Source of the DNA: Gavia stellata
Lineage: Eukaryota; Chordata; Aves; Gaviiformes; Gaviidae
DNA length: 64,000 bases
NCBI RefSeq assembly: GCF_030936135.1
Contig: NC_082618.1
Coordinates: forward strand, 9,211,034 to 9,275,033
Direction: 5' to 3'
Part shown: positions 60,821 to 64,000 of the stretch, piece after piece
Layout: the number at the start of each line of letters is the position of its first letter
How positions within the stretch are numbered: position 1 is the first letter of the stretch
The notes under the pieces: generated by a model
Seen by the model: the letters and a program-made list of their open reading frames with translations, nothing else
Databases searched by the model: none
Told to the model about the DNA's origin: nothing
Position numbers and translations under genes: made by a program

Positions 60821-61065
60821 CCTCTGCCTCAGACGCCCAATCACACCCGCCGCACTCAGCCAGGCAGGGGCGCGGCTCCTCCCCCACGACACGTGACGCC
60901 GCAGCCGCGCTCTGCCGGCCCGGGGCCGCTCGCTGCCCCCCACCCCGCACTGCGCCCGGCTACCGGCTGCCCGTCCTCCGGCCACACAAGCACAGGTCCG
61001 CAGAGCTAGCGCTCCGCAAGCAAAACGCCCCGCACCGGGGCTACACCCACCCGGGCCTGGGCTGC

Positions 61066-61447
61066 TGCTGTTTTCAGGACACAACAGAAGAGGCGACCGT
61101 CTCAGTCCGTGCTCCCTCTGCCCCAACTCCACCAGAGAAGGGGCCCAGGCACCAGTGCCAGGCAGCACTGCATGTCCATGGCCTGGCGCTCTGAAGGGGA
61201 TGCACTGGCTTCATCACCTTGCCCTACACAACAGATGGCTCGAGAACACCGTCGCCTAACCTGCAAACCCAGGTACTAACAAGCTTGCCCCGTCCGTGGA
61301 AAGCCCACGCTGTCACTGCTACCGAAAATCCACTCAGGGCACTCAGGGGCTCGGGACAGGAAGCAGCCAACAGTCTGTGCGTTCCGCCGGGACACGTTTG
61401 CTCGCAGGGAACTGCCCCTGGCCAGAAACAATCCTTCGCCCCACAAC
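61066..61447. other. spacer between U3 copies 1 and 2
   Basis: Unique sequence not shared with the other spacer. No gene is seen. Confidence 0.55.
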
Positions 61448-61449
61448 AA

Positions 61450-61463
61450 CTGCTTTTCCAACC
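61450..61463 (-). terminator. 3' box of U3 copy 2
   Basis: Minus strand reads GGTTGGAAAAGCAG, at the same distance downstream as in copy 1 give or take two bases. Confidence 0.7.
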
Positions 61464-61483
61464 GTACAAAAAAAGGGCCACAA

Positions 61484-61696
61484 ACCACTCAGCCCGTGTT
61501 CTCTCCCTCCCAGACCCCCAAAAGAGGCCGGGAACGGTCATCAATGGCGGGCGGCTCCTGCACAAGCAGCACCACCCGCCCGCTTCGCGCTCAGGAGAGA
61601 ACACCTCGCTCCTCCTCGTGGCTTGTGACGCCGTTCAGGTGCGATCACTCTCCTCTAGTGACCAACTACAGAAATGATCCCTGAAAGTATAGTCTT
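61484..61696 (-). ncRNA. SNORD3: U3 small nucleolar RNA gene, copy 2
   Basis: 213 nt, identical to copy 1 over the RNA by eye, with the same 5' end and boxes A, B, C and D. Its promoter differs from the other two copies between about -180 and the octamer and beyond -250, but keeps the octamer at the same distance. Confidence 0.93.
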
Positions 61697-61908
61697 AAAT
61701 TCCTACCACCGCCGCGCACAGCCACACCCGCACGCACTGCCCTCTACCACACGGCCACCACACCTCGACGACCCACGGGAACCCACCACCACCCGCCCCG
61801 CGCTCCCGCAGAGCCCCCGCCGCCGCGGAACCGCGACACCCGACCCACGGTCCCGCTCCGCGACCTGCGGGACCCCCGCGCGGGGCGGTACATCGACACG
61901 TGCCCCTC

Positions 61909-61916
61909 ATTTGCAT
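61909..61916 (-). promoter_or_regulatory. octamer distal enhancer element of U3 copy 2
   Basis: ATTTGCAT 213 bp upstream of the copy 2 RNA start, retained although neighbouring bases have diverged. Confidence 0.8.
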
Positions 61917-61975
61917 CCTCTGCCTCAGACGCCCAATCAGACGCACCGCTCTCAGCCAGGCAGGGGCGCGGATGC

Positions 61976-62556
61976 GGCCCGCACACCCTCTCGCAGTGGA
62001 CCCCAGCCCTCCGCAACAGGCGCGGTGCCACCCGACGGGAGCTTCGGGAAACGATTTGGTGGCGCTCCCCGGGACACCCATGAAGCCACGCCAGAAACCA
62101 CTCTCAGCGCACCGCTCCCTCAACCATCGGGCGCAACCAGGGTCCAGGGCGCCGTGGGCACAAGTGGCGCAACATCAACGGCGAGCACGCGCGGCTCTGA
62201 GCGGGGCTAGGGCAGCCCCCAAAGCGCGTCTCACCCACGGTGCTCAGCGGCTCTGCGCTAAGAGCAAGCAGCTTCTGCTTAACCCCCTCCAACGCCAACG
62301 AGCGACAGCCTCGGCTCCAAAGCCACCCGTCCTTCCACGTACACCGCGACGTGAGGGGGAAGACAGCAGGGTCTCCTTGGCCCCAACACGCTCTCCACCC
62401 CGCTCCAACAGCACTAAAACAACTTGGCAGCACCCGCACAATTCCGCAGCTCTCCTCGACCCAGTCTCTGCTGTAGCAGTAAGTCTGCACCACCCTCAGT
62501 GGGTACGAGGCTTCTCACAGATCGATAGAAACTCCTGCTTCCCAGTTACGAAGCGG
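61976..62556. other. spacer between U3 copies 2 and 3
   Basis: GC-rich unique sequence. A long plus-strand open frame crosses it but shows no family resemblance and continues into the U3 unit, so it is not accepted as a gene. Confidence 0.55.
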
Positions 62557-62558
62557 AT

Positions 62559-62572
62559 CTGTCTTTCGAACC
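62559..62572 (-). terminator. 3' box of U3 copy 3
   Basis: Minus strand reads GGTTCGAAAGACAG, the best match of the three to the snRNA 3'-box consensus. Confidence 0.72.
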
Positions 62573-62590
62573 ACAATAAAAGGGCCACAA

Positions 62591-62803
62591 ACCACTCAGC
62601 CCGTGTTCTCTCCCTCCCAAACCCCCAAAAGAGGCCGGGAACGGTCATCAATGGCGGGCGGCTCCTGCACAAGCAGCACCACCCGCCCGCTTCGCGCTCA
62701 GGAGAGAACACCTCGCTCCTCCTCGTGGCTTGTGACGCCGTTCAGGTGCGATCACTCTCCTCTAGTGACCAACTACAGAAATGATCCCTGAAAGTATAGT
62801 CTT
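62591..62803 (-). ncRNA. SNORD3: U3 small nucleolar RNA gene, copy 3
   Basis: 213 nt, differing from copies 1 and 2 by one base that I can see (GGGTTTGGGAGG instead of GGGTCTGGGAGG in the 3' stem). All boxes are intact. Confidence 0.93.
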
Positions 62804-63015
62804 AAACTTCCACCGCCGCCGCGCACAGCCACACCCGCACGCACTGCCCTCTACCACACGGCCACCACACCCCGACGACCCACGGGAACCCGCCACCACC
62901 CGCCCCGCGCTCCCGCAGAGTCCCCGCCGCCGCGGAACCGCGACACCCGACCCACGGTCCCGCTCCGCGACCCACGGGACCGCCGCGCTGGGCCGCAAGC
63001 GGAACACGCCCCCTC

Positions 63016-63023
63016 ATTTGCAT
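63016..63023 (-). promoter_or_regulatory. octamer distal enhancer element of U3 copy 3
   Basis: ATTTGCAT exactly 213 bp upstream of the copy 3 RNA start. Confidence 0.8.
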
Positions 63024-63290
63024 CCTCTGCCTCAGACGCCCAATCACACCCGCTGCTCTCACGGAGGCAGCCACGCCGCTCCGTCTCCGCTCCCAGCGAC
63101 ACGTGACGCCGCAGCCGCGCTCTGCCCGCTCGCCCCGGACCGGGGCCGCTCGCTGCCCCCCGCCCCGCACTGCGCCCGGCTACCGGCTCCCCGTCCTCCG
63201 GCCACACAAGCACAGGTCCGCAGAGTCAGCGCTCCGCAAGCAAAACGCCCCGCACTGGGGCTACACCCACCCGGGCCTGGGCTGGCTAAC

Positions 63291-64000
63291 TGCGATGCCA
63301 ACAACTGGCTCCTCTCCGGGAGCAGAAATGAAACCCTGGCGGTAGCACCGCACGGCACATCCAGTCTCGGATGGCTGCAGCTCTGTTGGCTACTGACAAA
63401 CATCATCTCTCAAATGGTAATTTCTAAAGTGTCCAAGGCGACTCCAGGTCCCAGGTACTGCAGAACGATGGACAAGTTACAGCTAATACAAAAGCCTACG
63501 CTTTCTTCAAAGTCACCTGGAGGCTATGAAAAACCTCCTCTTGTCAACTGTTAGGAAAGTCTCATTTCCTAACCAGTGTACCAATTATTCTTTATCGTAT
63601 GAACTTATTAAGAACTTTCTTAAGATATGTAATGGCATTCCACATAGTCATGGCTGAGTGAGCATGACTAAAGGGCCCCAGCTCACAACAAGGAGAAGGA
63701 CAGCCCCCACACTGCAGATAATGACCTTTGTTTCTTGGAATCTTAAAATGTGTCCAGGAAGAATAAAAGATATCCCTGGACTACCAAGATAAGGCCAGGA
63801 CCCTAGCCCCTCTAACACTTCTGTGAACCCCTCCCGTTATTTGGCATCATAGATAAGGAACTGCCACAAGGCTGACTCTACGGACACCTAGATCCAGAAG
63901 GAAGCGAATGGATAACGATGCCATAGAATTATAGTTGCTTTGTGAAACAGCAGTGTTTGTGTGTGTGTGTGTTAAGTAGTGCCAAGTCAAATCATCCTGT
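63291..64000. other. unassigned right end, possibly repeat-derived
   Basis: AT-richer sequence with AATAAA near 63764 and a GT run near 63960-63972. From about 63548 it begins TGTTAGGAAAG and has the unstructured, signal-containing look of an LTR, but no matching partner, polypurine tract or primer-binding site is visible. No TEX14 first exon and no RAD51C exon (the human neighbour) was recognised. Confidence 0.3.

Larger units (their letters stand above)
60354..61065. repeat. duplicated U3 block 1
   Basis: Unit holding U3 copy 1 with about 460 bp of GC-rich upstream sequence. It is nearly identical to the block at 62557-63290, except for a divergent patch, and to the shorter block at 61448-61975. 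The start-to-start spacing of the RNAs is 1096 and 1107 bp. Confidence 0.9.
61448..61975. repeat. duplicated U3 block 2
   Basis: Contains U3 copy 2 and only about 275 bp of shared upstream sequence; homology to blocks 1 and 3 stops soon after the CCAAT region. Confidence 0.88.
62557..63290. repeat. duplicated U3 block 3
   Basis: Contains U3 copy 3 and about 480 bp of upstream sequence. It matches block 1 closely except at about 63056-63100, where it is replaced by unrelated bases before homology resumes at GACACGTGACGCCGC. Confidence 0.9.

Noticed and set aside
61900-62784. 294-codon plus-strand open frame
   Set aside because: It runs from a U3 promoter through a unique spacer into the U3 copy 3 unit antisense; high GC removes stops and no domain is visible.
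60305-62791. Families of near-identical open frames repeated three times (for example those starting at 60400, 61496 and 62603 on the plus strand)
   Set aside because: They are translations of the U3 snoRNA genes and their GC-rich flanks, not proteins.
63290-64000. First exon of RAD51C, expected from human gene order next to TEX14
   Set aside because: No sequence resembling the RAD51C N-terminus was found on either strand.

Overview
The window looks like nuclear DNA of a bird, or at least a sauropsid; the species cannot be named. The grounds are spliced vertebrate genes with short introns, very few recognisable interspersed repeats, a GC-rich left part (about 1-25 kb) followed by an AT-richer right part (about 31-60 kb), and a remnant of pinopsin, an opsin found in non-mammalian vertebrates.

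Layout. (1) 436-22885, + strand: the last eight coding exons of DOC2B (Ca2+ sensor with two C2 domains), with the first exon(s) left of the window, then a 3'UTR of about 2.1 kb ending at a poly(A) signal at 24961. Several AT-rich islands inside its GC-rich introns are candidate regulatory elements. (2) 24.99-28.6 kb: intergenic DNA with a long TG and TA low-complexity tract at 25.98-27.96 kb. (3) 28.6-29.16 kb, + strand: a decayed pinopsin gene with a 1-bp frameshift, missing middle exons, and loss of the retinal-binding lysine. (4) 29.2-33.8 kb: intergenic, no gene supported. (5) about 33.8-59.9 kb, - strand: TEX14, the germ-cell intercellular-bridge protein. Twenty-five internal exons chain in phase from the ankyrin repeats through a dead kinase-like domain, a CEP55-binding motif and a long C-terminal region. 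The initiator exon was not found and the extreme C-terminus is not resolved. (6) 60.36-63.3 kb, - strand: three tandem U3 snoRNA (SNORD3-type) genes of 213 nt. Each has an octamer enhancer element 213 bp upstream of the RNA start and a 3'-box-like element downstream, all inside duplicated GC-rich blocks. (7) 63.3-64 kb: unassigned, possibly repeat-derived.

The loci act in unrelated processes: regulated exocytosis (DOC2B), pineal or retinal photoreception, now lost at this locus (pinopsin), male germ-cell cytokinesis (TEX14) and pre-rRNA processing (U3). The U3 array has the same orientation as TEX14 and lies upstream of its first recognised exon, so it may sit in the TEX14 first intron or in its 5' flank. 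All gene names come from recognising protein and RNA sequence by eye; no search was run.
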